A stretch of 64,000 nt of DNA, taken from Fodinicola acaciae (lineage in GTDB: Bacteria > Actinomycetota > Actinomycetes > Mycobacteriales > HKI-0501). The notes under the pieces were generated by a model that was not told the DNA's origin, ran no database searches, and was given only the letters and a program-made list of their open reading frames with translations. The translations under genes were made by a program, and so were the position numbers. Of the stretch, positions 33,789 through 41,833 are shown in pieces. Within the stretch, counting starts at the first letter, position 1; the number at the start of each line of letters is the position of its first letter. The stretch lies in the NCBI RefSeq assembly GCF_010993745.1, contig NZ_WOTN01000001.1, positions 995,235 through 1,059,234 of the forward strand, given 5' to 3'.

Positions 33789-34796
33789 GTGTACTGGAGC
33801 CTGTGGAGTGTGTACGCCGCAACCGCCGTCTACGTGGTCGCCATGAGCCTGTTCGCAGCAACCCGCCTGTCCTCTTGGTTTCCCCGGTCGTCGGGGCCTG
33901 ATTGGCACCTTGTTGACCGGCTGAATCGATCCGCGCGGTCGACAAGGTCGCATTCGGGCGCCGTCGGCGGTGTCCGAATGGCACGCGTTATGACAAAGCT
34001 GCAGGTCAGCGACCACCCGACGACGCAATCGGAGTCCGATTGGAAAGTCCGGCGGTCGTGGCGGGAGCGGGTGGGGCGGATGGCGGTCGCCGCGACGATC
34101 GTCGGACTGCTCACGCACGGCACGGCCATGGTCGGTCGGTGGCTGGATGCCGGCCGCGCGCCGTGGGCCAACATGTACGAGTTCGCGATCGCCGTCGCGT
34201 TCGTGACCGTGGCGGCGTTCCTGGTGGTGCTCAGCCGCTTCCCGGAAGTACGCGCGATCGGCGTGCTGGTGACCGGGCTGGCCGCGCTGGTGCTCTACGC
34301 CGCGCTGGCATACCTGCAGGTCAGTCCGTCGGCGCCGCTCGTGCCGGCGCTGCGCTCCAACTGGCTGCTGATTCACGTCTTCGCGGCATTCCTGGCCGGC
34401 GGCATCTTCACGCTGGCCGCGATGCTGTCGCTGGCGTTCATGTACGTCGACCGCCGCGAGCGCGACGGCGTCGCGGTCTCGGTGCCGGCCGTCCGGCTCG
34501 ACCGGCTGGCGCGGCGGCTGCACGACGTGGCCTTCCCGATCTGGACCTTCGCGGTGATCGCCGGCGCGATCTGGGCCGAGGCGGCCTGGGGACGCTACTG
34601 GGGCTGGGACCCGAAAGAGACGTCGGCGTTCGTGACCTGGCTGCTCTACGCCGCATACCTGCACGCGCGATCGACGCGTGGCTGGAGCTCGCGCCGTACG
34701 GCCAAGGTCGCCGTCCTGGCCTGGGTCAGCCTCATCTTCAATTTCTGCTGGATCAACCTGGTCGTCAGCGGACTGCATTCCTACAGTGGCTTCTAG
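33789..34796 (+). CDS. ccsB: Cytochrome c biogenesis protein CcsB (ResC-like)
   Basis: The 335-aa polytopic protein has the CcsA/CcsB/CcmC family WWD motif in AWGRYWGWDPKETSAFVTW, with conserved His residues in NWLLIHVFAAF and GLHSYSGF; the family uses such residues to hold heme during transfer to apocytochrome c. An unusually long hydrophilic stretch (about residues 30-90) lies between the first helix and the rest. GTG at 33789 was chosen. ResB and CcdA, the usual neighbours, are absent here; instead it follows BlaI and M56 with a BlaI operator directly upstream. It is likely BlaI-controlled. Confidence 0.85.
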   Translation: MYWSLWSVYAATAVYVVAMSLFAATRLSSWFPRSSGPDWHLVDRLNRSARSTRSHSGAVGGVRMARVMTKLQVSDHPTTQSESDWKVRRSWRERVGRMAVAATIVGLLTHGTAMVGRWLDAGRAPWANMYEFAIAVAFVTVAAFLVVLSRFPEVRAIGVLVTGLAALVLYAALAYLQVSPSAPLVPALRSNWLLIHVFAAFLAGGIFTLAAMLSLAFMYVDRRERDGVAVSVPAVRLDRLARRLHDVAFPIWTFAVIAGAIWAEAAWGRYWGWDPKETSAFVTWLLYAAYLHARSTRGWSSRRTAKVAVLAWVSLIFNFCWINLVVSGLHSYSGF

Positions 34797-34868
34797 AGAC
34801 TGTTGGGGAACTGAGACCCTGTCTTCCGGCAGTGTCCGCGCTGGTTGTCCGGCTTGTACGGTCATGGC

Positions 34869-36458
34869 GTGAAGGCGCTCCACACCAGTCGTCGCGAGAT
34901 CGTGGTCGACGCGGCGATCTGCGCGGCACTGATCGTGTTGATCGTGCTCGAGCAGGCGCTGGTCGACGAGCCGCCGTTGGCTTGGCTGGCGGTCGCGCTG
35001 GCGGCGCCGCTGATCGTGGCGGTCATCGTTGTCGGCCGGCGGTGGCCGCTGGCCGGCCTTTACGCCGCGGCGGCGGTGAGCCTCGGCTATGCGCTCTGGG
35101 ATGCCTATCGGCCGGGCGGCACGCTGCTGGGATACCTGCCGGTCACGGTCGTCGCGAGCTATCTGGTCGGCCGGCGGATGGAGTCGGCGCGGCCGGCGCT
35201 GCTGTCCTTCGCCGCGATGGCGGTCGCCGGCATCCTGATCACGACCGGCTTCGGCCTGCTGGCGCGGCGACCGACGATGGTCACCAACGGCGGCCTGTCC
35301 GGCTGGGTCTCCAGCCTGGTCATCATGTCGTTCCTGCTGGTGGTGCCGTGGCTGGTCGGCCGCTATCGGCGCCAGCAGGAGGCGCTGATCGCATCGGGCT
35401 GGCAACGCGCGCGCGAGCTGGAGCTGCGCCAGCGTGCGATCGCCGATCGCGAACGGCTGGCTGAGCGTACGCGGATCGCCGAGGACGTGCACGACTCGCT
35501 CGGCCACGAGCTGAGCCTGATCGCGTTACGTGCCGGGGCGTTGGAGATCGCGCCGGACCTCGCCGCGCATCACCAGCAGGCGGCGACCGAGCTGCGGCTC
35601 GCCGCCGCGGCCGCGACCGAGCAGCTGCGTACGGTCATCGGCGTCCTGCGCGAAGAAACGGCCGGCGCGCCAACGGTGCCGGTACGCGAGACGATCGCCG
35701 ACCTGGTCGAGCGGGCGACAGCGTCCGGCATGACCGTCGAGCTTGAGATCGTGGGGGAGAGGCCGCCGGTTCGGCCGGTGGTCGACCGCGCGGCGTATCG
35801 CGTCGTGCAGGAATCGCTGACCAACGCGGCGAAGCACGCGCCCGGCGCGCCGGTGAGCGTACGGCTGGACCACGGCGGCGACGCCACGACGGTGACGGTC
35901 ACCAACGTGCTGAAAACCTTGCCTGTCAAGGAAGGTGGTCGTGGCCTGATCGGGTTGCAAGAGAGGGTCCGGTTCGCCGGCGGCTCGTTGACTGCGGGGC
36001 CGGACGGCGGCGAGTTCGTTGTCACGGCACGGTTGCCGTACGAGCAGAGCGGTGTGCGACCGGTGGTCGAGGAGCCGGTGCCGTACGCGGAAACCACACA
36101 GCGCAGGCTGCGCCGGCAGCTCGCGGCGACGGTGTTCATTCCGGTGACGATCGGCGCGGCGGTGGCTGTCGTCGTGCTCGGCGGATATCTGGTGTTCACG
36201 TTCAACTCGGTGCTGGCGCCGGACGCGTACGCGGGTCTGGCGGTCGGCGAGGATCGCGCGTCGGTGAGCGAGGTCCTGCCGCCGCTGCAGATGGTCGATC
36301 CGCCGCGTACGGACAAGCCGGCCGGCTATCCGGACGCCGACTGCCGCTATTACCGCACCAGCGCCAACCTGTCCGTCGACGCGGCCTATCGGCTGTGTTT
36401 CGTCGGCGATCGGCTGGTCACGCTGGACCGGCTCGGACACGAGACGATGACACAGTGA
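34869..36458 (+). CDS. NarL-type sensor histidine kinase with C-terminal membrane anchor and ectodomain
   Basis: The 529-aa kinase has an N-terminal membrane region of about five helices (residues 15-165), a HisKA_3 domain with phospho-acceptor H208 in EDVHDSLGHEL, and an ATPase domain with NAAKHA and GRGLIGLQERV. Most relatives end there. This one continues with an extra membrane helix (about 420-445, TVFIPVTIGAAVAVVVLGGY) and an approximately 85-residue tail with two cysteines (PDADCRYY and YRLCFV). GTG at 34869 was chosen; a TACGGT 6 bp upstream may make it leaderless. The response regulator follows 18 bp later. Confidence 0.9.
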   Translation: MKALHTSRREIVVDAAICAALIVLIVLEQALVDEPPLAWLAVALAAPLIVAVIVVGRRWPLAGLYAAAAVSLGYALWDAYRPGGTLLGYLPVTVVASYLVGRRMESARPALLSFAAMAVAGILITTGFGLLARRPTMVTNGGLSGWVSSLVIMSFLLVVPWLVGRYRRQQEALIASGWQRARELELRQRAIADRERLAERTRIAEDVHDSLGHELSLIALRAGALEIAPDLAAHHQQAATELRLAAAAATEQLRTVIGVLREETAGAPTVPVRETIADLVERATASGMTVELEIVGERPPVRPVVDRAAYRVVQESLTNAAKHAPGAPVSVRLDHGGDATTVTVTNVLKTLPVKEGGRGLIGLQERVRFAGGSLTAGPDGGEFVVTARLPYEQSGVRPVVEEPVPYAETTQRRLRRQLAATVFIPVTIGAAVAVVVLGGYLVFTFNSVLAPDAYAGLAVGEDRASVSEVLPPLQMVDPPRTDKPAGYPDADCRYYRTSANLSVDAAYRLCFVGDRLVTLDRLGHETMTQ

Positions 36459-36476
36459 TGACACAGTGATGACGCC

Positions 36477-37151
36477 GTGATCAGGGTTCTGGTGGCCGAC
36501 GACGAGCTGATGATCCGTGCCGGCGTACGCGCGATCCTGGCCGCCGACCCGGAGGTCGACGTCGTTGCCGAGGCGGGCGATGGCCGCGAGGCGGTCGAGC
36601 AGGCCCGCCGGCACCGGCCGGACGTGGCGCTGCTGGACATCCGGATGCCGCGGATGGACGGACTCACGGCGACCGCCGAGCTGCGCGCGGCGGTGCCAGA
36701 CACCGCCGTGCTGGTGCTGACGACATTCGGCGAGGACGAATACATCGCGAAGGCGCTCGGCGGCGGTGCGAGCGGTTTTCTGTTGAAATCCGGCGATCCG
36801 CGCGAGCTGCTGGCCGGCATCCACGCGGTCGCCGGCGGCGCCGCGTACTTGTCGCCGCAGGTCGCCAAGCGCGTGATCGCCGAACTCAACGCCGGTGCCG
36901 GTGGCAGGAAGATGGCCAGGTCCGGTTCGGCGCGTGACCAGGTCGGCAAGCTCACCAACCGCGAGCGCGACGTGCTCGGCCTGCTCGGCGCCGGCCTGTC
37001 CAATGCGGAGATCGCGGCCGAGCTGCACCTCGTGGAAGGCACCGTCAAGACCTACGTTAGTGCCATTCTCGCTCGGCTGAACGCACGAAACCGCGTGCAG
37101 GCGGCGATCCTCGCGTACGAGGCCGGACTGGTCGAGGGATTGTCCGAATAG
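36477..37151 (+). CDS. NarL/FixJ-type response regulator
   Basis: The 224-aa protein has a receiver domain with D54 in LLDIRMPRMDG, the conserved acidic pair ADDE and Lys in LLKSGD, and a LuxR HTH (LTNRERDVLGLLGAGLSN, then EGTVKTYVSAILARL). It is the partner of the upstream kinase. An 11-bp repeat TGATGACACAG occurs twice around the kinase stop, just before this start. The GTG start has no clear Shine-Dalgarno box and is probably coupled to the kinase. Regulated genes are not identified; the MFS exporter downstream is a candidate. Confidence 0.93.
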   Translation: MIRVLVADDELMIRAGVRAILAADPEVDVVAEAGDGREAVEQARRHRPDVALLDIRMPRMDGLTATAELRAAVPDTAVLVLTTFGEDEYIAKALGGGASGFLLKSGDPRELLAGIHAVAGGAAYLSPQVAKRVIAELNAGAGGRKMARSGSARDQVGKLTNRERDVLGLLGAGLSNAEIAAELHLVEGTVKTYVSAILARLNARNRVQAAILAYEAGLVEGLSE

Positions 37152-37340
37152 GCAGAAATTCGTGACGTTCGATACGCCGCGGCGAGGTAAATGAACTGCC
37201 AGGTTGTCGTACCCGCACGTTAAGGTCGTAGTCGACCGGGATGAGATCCGGTGCGGAAATCATTGAATCTGGCGATGAGTTTTACGCGGCCACGGAGTCC
37301 CCTTAACTGGACACCGCGGGTAACGGCGAAGGGGATAACG

Positions 37341-38873
37341 ATGGCGACGAGCGAAGCGGCTCGCCAGCTGCTTGACGAACATACGGGGGACGCACCCTCC
37401 ATGGACAAGGCCACGGTCGCCGACTTCTCAGTCGCCGAGCCGGCGAGGATGAGCTCGCGCGACAAGACGGTCATCGGCGTGCTGCTGGTGTCGACGTTCG
37501 TCGTGCTGCTGAACGAAACGATCATGAGCGTCGCGCTGCCGGTGCTGATGCACGACCTGCAGGTCGATCCCAACACCGGCCAGTGGCTGACCGCGGGCTT
37601 CCTGCTCACGATGGCGGTGATCATTCCGATCACCGGCTTCCTGATCCGCCGCGTGCCGACGCGAACGCTGTACGGCGTGGCGATGTCGCTGTTCTCGATC
37701 GGCACGCTGACCGCCGCGCTGGCGCCGGGATTCCCGGTGCTGCTGCTCGCCCGGTTCGTGCAGGCGAGCGGCACGGCGATCATGATGCCGTTGCTGATGA
37801 CGACGGTGATGACACTGGTGCCGCCGGCTCGCCGTGGCGCGGTGATGGGCAACATGTCGATCGTCATCTCGGTCGCGCCGGCGATCGGTCCGACCGTGTC
37901 CGGCATCGTGCTCAACACGCTCGGCTGGCGCGGCATGTTCTGGACCGTGCTGCCGATCGCGGTGGTCACGCTGGCCGTCGGCGTACGCAAGATGGTCACC
38001 GTCGGCGAGCAGAGCGACGCGCCGATCGACCTCGTCTCGGTGGTGCTGTCGGTGCTCGGTTTCGGCGGCCTGGTCTACGGCCTGAGCAGCATCGGCCAGG
38101 CATCCGGCGCGCCGTCGGTGATCCCGGTCTGGCTGCCGTTCGCGGTTGGTGGCATCGGCCTGGTGGCCTTCATCCTGCGGCAGGTGGTGCTGCAGCGGAC
38201 CGACCGCGCGCTGCTTGACCTGCGTACGTTCAAGTCCAAGACCTTCACGCTCGCGTCGGCGCTGATGGCGCTGATGATGGTGACGTTGCTGGGCACCGTG
38301 GTGATCCTGCCGATCTACCTGCAGGACGTGCTGCGGCTGCAGCCGGTGGTGACCGGCCTGCTGTTGCTGCCAGGCGGCCTGCTGATGGGTCTGCTGGGTC
38401 CGGTGGTCGGCCGGCTCTACGACCGTTACGGCATCCGGGCGCTGCTGGTGCCGGGGACCGTGCTGGTGAGCGCGTCGTTGTGGTCGACGACGCTGTTCAC
38501 CTCGGCCAGCCCGATCTGGCTGGTGCTGGTGTTCCACCTGCTGCTGAGCGTCGGCCTGGCCTTCGTGTTCACCTCGCTGTTCACCGGTGGCCTGGCCGCG
38601 GTGGAGCCGAAGCTCTACTCGTACGGCAGCGCGATCTTCGCGACCACGCAGCAGCTGGCCGGTGCCGCCGGTGTGGCCCTGCTGGTGGCGTTGCTGAGCA
38701 TCCGGTCGGCGATGCTGAGCACGGGTGGTGCGACGCAGGTGGAGAGCACGGCCGGTGGCATCCACCTGGCGTTCCTGGTCGCCGCGGTGCTGTCCGTGGT
38801 CGGCATCGCCGGCGCCTTCCTGATCAAGACGCCGCCGAAGCCGGCCGACGACGCCGCTCCCGCCGGCCACTGA
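37341..38873 (+). CDS. MFS transporter, DHA2 type
   Basis: The 510-aa multidrug-exporter-like protein has a roughly 45-residue cytoplasmic N-terminus, then helix 1 VIGVLLVSTFVVLLNETIMS with NETIMSVALPVLM, a degenerate motif A (RRVPTRTLYG), motif C in APAIGPTVSG, and 12-14 helices. It resembles LmrB/EmrB-type exporters. ATG at 37341 follows GAAGGGG; 30 further codons upstream are open but not coding-like. It is 190 bp downstream of the response regulator and ends in a strong terminator. Confidence 0.9.
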   Translation: MATSEAARQLLDEHTGDAPSMDKATVADFSVAEPARMSSRDKTVIGVLLVSTFVVLLNETIMSVALPVLMHDLQVDPNTGQWLTAGFLLTMAVIIPITGFLIRRVPTRTLYGVAMSLFSIGTLTAALAPGFPVLLLARFVQASGTAIMMPLLMTTVMTLVPPARRGAVMGNMSIVISVAPAIGPTVSGIVLNTLGWRGMFWTVLPIAVVTLAVGVRKMVTVGEQSDAPIDLVSVVLSVLGFGGLVYGLSSIGQASGAPSVIPVWLPFAVGGIGLVAFILRQVVLQRTDRALLDLRTFKSKTFTLASALMALMMVTLLGTVVILPIYLQDVLRLQPVVTGLLLLPGGLLMGLLGPVVGRLYDRYGIRALLVPGTVLVSASLWSTTLFTSASPIWLVLVFHLLLSVGLAFVFTSLFTGGLAAVEPKLYSYGSAIFATTQQLAGAAGVALLVALLSIRSAMLSTGGATQVESTAGGIHLAFLVAAVLSVVGIAGAFLIKTPPKPADDAAPAGH

Positions 38874-38877
38874 TCGA

Positions 38878-38926
38878 CCGCAACGCCTCGTTGCTGGCAT
38901 CCAGCGCCAGTAACGGGGCGTTGCGG
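38878..38926. terminator. Bidirectional terminator
   Basis: CCGCAACGCC (38878-38887) pairs with 38917-38926, and after a one-base mismatch an inner 9-bp stem (38889-38897 with 38907-38915, one G.U) continues it. It lies 5 bp after the MFS stop and 4 bp from the stop of a small minus-strand gene. Confidence 0.85.
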
Positions 38927-38929
38927 CGT

Positions 38930-39061
38930 TTATCGGCGGCGGCGCAGGAGAGTGGCGAGGCGCGCGCGGCAGGCGCGGAGGAAGTCGTGGAAGCGGCTGC
39001 CGCCGTTGCCGAAGGCGACCAGGTCACGGACCCATGGCGGCAGGTCCGGCTCGCGTGACAT
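38930..39061 (-). CDS. Small protein, 43 aa, downstream of MFS exporter
   Basis: This short reading starts MSREPDLPPWVRDLVAFGNG and ends with a basic arginine-rich tail. The composition looks protein-like, with a tryptophan and a Phe-Leu helix (RFHDFLRACRARLATLL). It starts 9 bp after the stop of the minus-strand MFS gene and stops right at the terminator, so it would be the last gene of that operon. No family is recognised and the ribosome binding site is weak, so it could be spurious. Confidence 0.45.
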   Translation of the reverse strand: MSREPDLPPWVRDLVAFGNGGSRFHDFLRACRARLATLLRRRR

Positions 39062-39070
39062 ACCGGCACG

Positions 39071-40444
39071 CTAACGCACCCGTACGAGCTCCGGCGCGAC
39101 CGCGCGGCGAGGCAGCAGCAGCGCCGGCACGAAGGCCAGCCCGCTGAACGCCAGCGTCCACCAGAAGGTGTGCGAAAACGCGGCCGCGGCCGGATACGCG
39201 GCGAGCTGCCGCTGCAGCAGGACGGCCAGCACCGCCGTGCCGAACGAGCCGCCGACCTGTTGCGCGATCCGGGTCATGCTGCTGGCATGCGGGATCTGGT
39301 CGCGGTCGAGGCCATCGAAGGCACCGACCATCACCGCCATGTTGGCAGTGCTCAGGCCGAAGCCGCGGATGACCAGCGCGGCGGCCAGCAGCCAGACGTT
39401 GGTCCACTGGTCGGCGAAGGCATAGGGCAGCGTGCCGAGGGCGGTGAGCGCAAGGCCGGCCAGGATCACCGGCCGTGGACCGATCCGGTCGGCCAGGCCA
39501 CCCATGCCGCGCGCGAGCAGGCTGCCCAGACCCTGCGGCGCGAGCATCAGGCCGGCGGCGAGTACGCCGAGGCCGCGCAGCTGCTGATAGTAGAGCGGCA
39601 GCAGCAGCATCGGTCCGAACATCGCCAGGCCAGACAGGAAAAGCAGGCCGGTGGAGGCGGCGAACGAGCGCGTACGCAGCAGCCGCAGGTCGACCAGCGG
39701 CTCGTCGGTACGCAATGCCCGCCAGACAAAGCCGGCGAGCAGGACGACACCGATGGCCAGGCCGAGCAGCGGATCGCCATCGTTGCCGATCGCGGTCAGG
39801 CCGTAGATCAGCGCAGCGAGCGCCGGCGACAACAGGAGCAGACCCGGCAGGTCGAGGCGATGCCGCGGCCGCGGCTCGTCGGCCGGCAGGCCACGCCAGG
39901 CGAGCACGATGGCCAGCGCACACAGCGGCAGGTTGACGTAGAAGATCCACCGCCAGTCGAGATGGCCGACGATGAGGCCGCCGACGACCGGACCGAGGAT
40001 CGGACCGGCCAGCGCCGGCAGCGTGGCGATCCCCATCAACCGGCCGATGTGCCGGCCGTCGGCGGCACGGATCAGCAGTGTCTGCAGGATCGGCAGCATC
40101 AGGCCGCCGCCGATGCCTTGTACGACGCGGAAGGCGATGAGCGAGCCGGCGTTCCAGGCGAGTCCGCTCAGCGCCGATCCGGCCAGGAAGACGACCAGCG
40201 CGGCGATCCACATCCGCTTGGCGCCGAACCGCTCCACGGTCCAGCCGGTGATCGGTACGGCCGCCGCGAGCGCGAGCAGATATCCGGTGGTCACCCACTG
40301 GATCGTCGACACCGACGCATGCAGCTCGAGTCCGAGCGTACGGATCGCGACGTTGACGATCGTGCTGTCCAACAGCGGCGCCAGCGCACCGACGATCAGG
40401 ATGCCGGCGAGCTTCAACGCGGCCGGGTCGAGCTTGGTCCTCAC
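39071..40444 (-). CDS. MFS transporter, DHA2 type (EmrB-like)
   Basis: The 457-aa exporter has helix 1 LAPLLDSTIVNVAIRTL, motif A ERFGAKRMWIAAL, WVTTGYLLALAAAVPITG, and motif C in LPALAGPILGPVVGG. It should export a drug-like molecule by proton antiport. GTG at 40444 follows GGAGG by 5 nt; GTG at 40450 and TTG at 40456 are alternatives. It is divergent from a TetR gene and shares two palindromic operators with it, so TetR probably represses it until the substrate is present. Confidence 0.92.
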   Translation of the reverse strand: MRTKLDPAALKLAGILIVGALAPLLDSTIVNVAIRTLGLELHASVSTIQWVTTGYLLALAAAVPITGWTVERFGAKRMWIAALVVFLAGSALSGLAWNAGSLIAFRVVQGIGGGLMLPILQTLLIRAADGRHIGRLMGIATLPALAGPILGPVVGGLIVGHLDWRWIFYVNLPLCALAIVLAWRGLPADEPRPRHRLDLPGLLLLSPALAALIYGLTAIGNDGDPLLGLAIGVVLLAGFVWRALRTDEPLVDLRLLRTRSFAASTGLLFLSGLAMFGPMLLLPLYYQQLRGLGVLAAGLMLAPQGLGSLLARGMGGLADRIGPRPVILAGLALTALGTLPYAFADQWTNVWLLAAALVIRGFGLSTANMAVMVGAFDGLDRDQIPHASSMTRIAQQVGGSFGTAVLAVLLQRQLAAYPAAAAFSHTFWWTLAFSGLAFVPALLLPRRAVAPELVRVR

Positions 40445-40454
40445 GTACACCTCC

Positions 40455-40510
40455 AAGAGACGCTTCGTCTCTTATCGTTGTACGGTAATCTAAGAGACGC
40501 AACGTCTCCA
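40455..40510. promoter_or_regulatory. Two TetR operators between MFS and TetR genes
   Basis: Site 1 at 40455-40473 is AAGAGACG-CTT-CGTCTCTT, a perfect 8-3-8 palindrome. Site 2 at 40492-40510 is AAGAGACG-CAA-CGTCTCCA, same left arm and one-base differences in the right arm. Centres are 37 bp apart. Confidence 0.85.
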
Positions 40511-40522
40511 AGGGGGAATGTG

Positions 40523-41086
40523 GTGCGGAACACCGAGCGGACCCGCCGGCGCGGGACCGAGCTGGAGGCGTCGATCATGGACGCCGCGTACGAGGAGTTG
40601 GCCGAGGTCGGCTATCAGCGGCTCACCATGGAGGGGGTCGCGGCCCGTGCGCACACCGGCAAGCAGGTGCTTTATCGGCGCTGGCGCAATCGAGCCGAGC
40701 TGGTGATCGCCGCGATCCGCCACCGTACGGGCTCGATCACCGACGAGGTGCCCGACACCGGCGACCTGCGTGCCGACGTGCTGGAGGTGCTGCGGCGGAT
40801 GGCGCGCCGGCAACGCGATCTCGGTCCGGAGACGATCCACGGCCTGATGGCCGACGCGCCGGACCTGAGTCCGGAGTTTCTGTCGCCGATGAACGGCGTG
40901 ATGACCACGATCCTGGAACAGGCGGCAAAACGCGGCGAGGTGGACCTGGCCGCACTGCCGCGACGGGTGATCACGGTGCCGACCGACCTGCTGCGCCACG
41001 AAATGCTGCTGACGCGCCATCCGGTCGCCGCCGAGACACTGACCAGCATCGTCGACGACGTATTTCTGTCGCTGGTCCGCCCTTGA
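40523..41086 (+). CDS. TetR-family transcriptional regulator
   Basis: The 187-aa regulator has a TetR HTH (LTMEGVAARAHTGKQVLYRRWRNRAEL) and a C-terminal domain of the TetR_C_16-like type with a conserved RRMARRQRDLGPETIHGL segment. GTG at 40523 is 6 nt after GGGGG; the GTG at 40520 is too close. It is divergent from the MFS exporter and likely binds the two palindromes in between, the second of which overlaps its own leader. Confidence 0.9.
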   Translation: MRNTERTRRRGTELEASIMDAAYEELAEVGYQRLTMEGVAARAHTGKQVLYRRWRNRAELVIAAIRHRTGSITDEVPDTGDLRADVLEVLRRMARRQRDLGPETIHGLMADAPDLSPEFLSPMNGVMTTILEQAAKRGEVDLAALPRRVITVPTDLLRHEMLLTRHPVAAETLTSIVDDVFLSLVRP

Positions 41087-41104
41087 CGACATACGATTCC
41101 ATCA

Positions 41105-41824
41105 ATGACGGATCAGTCGCGTTCTTTCGGTGCTGCTGCTGAGCTTTACGACCAGTTTCGGCCGGGCTATCCGGCCGAGGCGATCCGATGGGCGATTGGC
41201 GATCGACCCCTTCGGGTCATGGATCTCGGTGCCGGTACGGGCATCCTGAGCCGCGTCGTACGCGCGCTCGGACACGAGGTCGTCGCGGTCGAGCCGGACG
41301 ACCGGATGCGTGCACGGCTGCAGGAGGCCAGCCCGGACGTCACCGCTTTGGCCGGCACGGCCGAGGAAATTCCGCTTCCTGACGAGTGCGTGGACGCGGT
41401 CGTGGCTGGCCAGGCGTATCACTGGTTTGACCACATGCGTGCACATCCGGAAATCGCGCGCGTGCTGCGACCAGGGGGAGTTTTGGCCGCATTGTGGAAC
41501 GACGCCGACCTGACCGTGCCGTGGACCGTACGGCTGGTGGCGATCATCGACAACCGTGACGCCACCGAGCCTGGTCAGGCGGTCGACTTCGGCCAGTGGT
41601 TCGGCGAGGTGGACCGAGCGGAGTTTCGCCACGAGGAGCGGATGACGCCGGACAACCTGGTCGCGATGGCGACGACTCGCTCGCCGTATCTGGTCGCGTC
41701 CGCGGACGGTCGAGAGGCCATCGTCACGCGGATACGAGAGCTGCTGGCTGGTCCGGAGCTCGCCGGTCGGGAAACCTTCGCCATGCCGCACATCACCAGG
41801 GTGAGACGCGCCTACGCCGTGTAG
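41105..41824 (+). CDS. Class I SAM-dependent methyltransferase
   Basis: The 239-aa protein has a methyltransferase-11/25-type fold. Motif I is VMDLGAGTGILSR, and the acidic ribose-binding residue is in VVAVEPDDRM; motif II is DAVVAGQAYHWF. The N-terminus, FGAAAELYDQFRPGYP, is closely similar to that of the methyltransferase at 44010-44807. A substrate is not evident. ATG at 41105 is 18 bp after the TetR stop, and it is followed by the amidase gene after 9 bp. Confidence 0.9.
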   Translation: MTDQSRSFGAAAELYDQFRPGYPAEAIRWAIGDRPLRVMDLGAGTGILSRVVRALGHEVVAVEPDDRMRARLQEASPDVTALAGTAEEIPLPDECVDAVVAGQAYHWFDHMRAHPEIARVLRPGGVLAALWNDADLTVPWTVRLVAIIDNRDATEPGQAVDFGQWFGEVDRAEFRHEERMTPDNLVAMATTRSPYLVASADGREAIVTRIRELLAGPELAGRETFAMPHITRVRRAYAV

Positions 41825-41833
41825 AAAGAGCGG

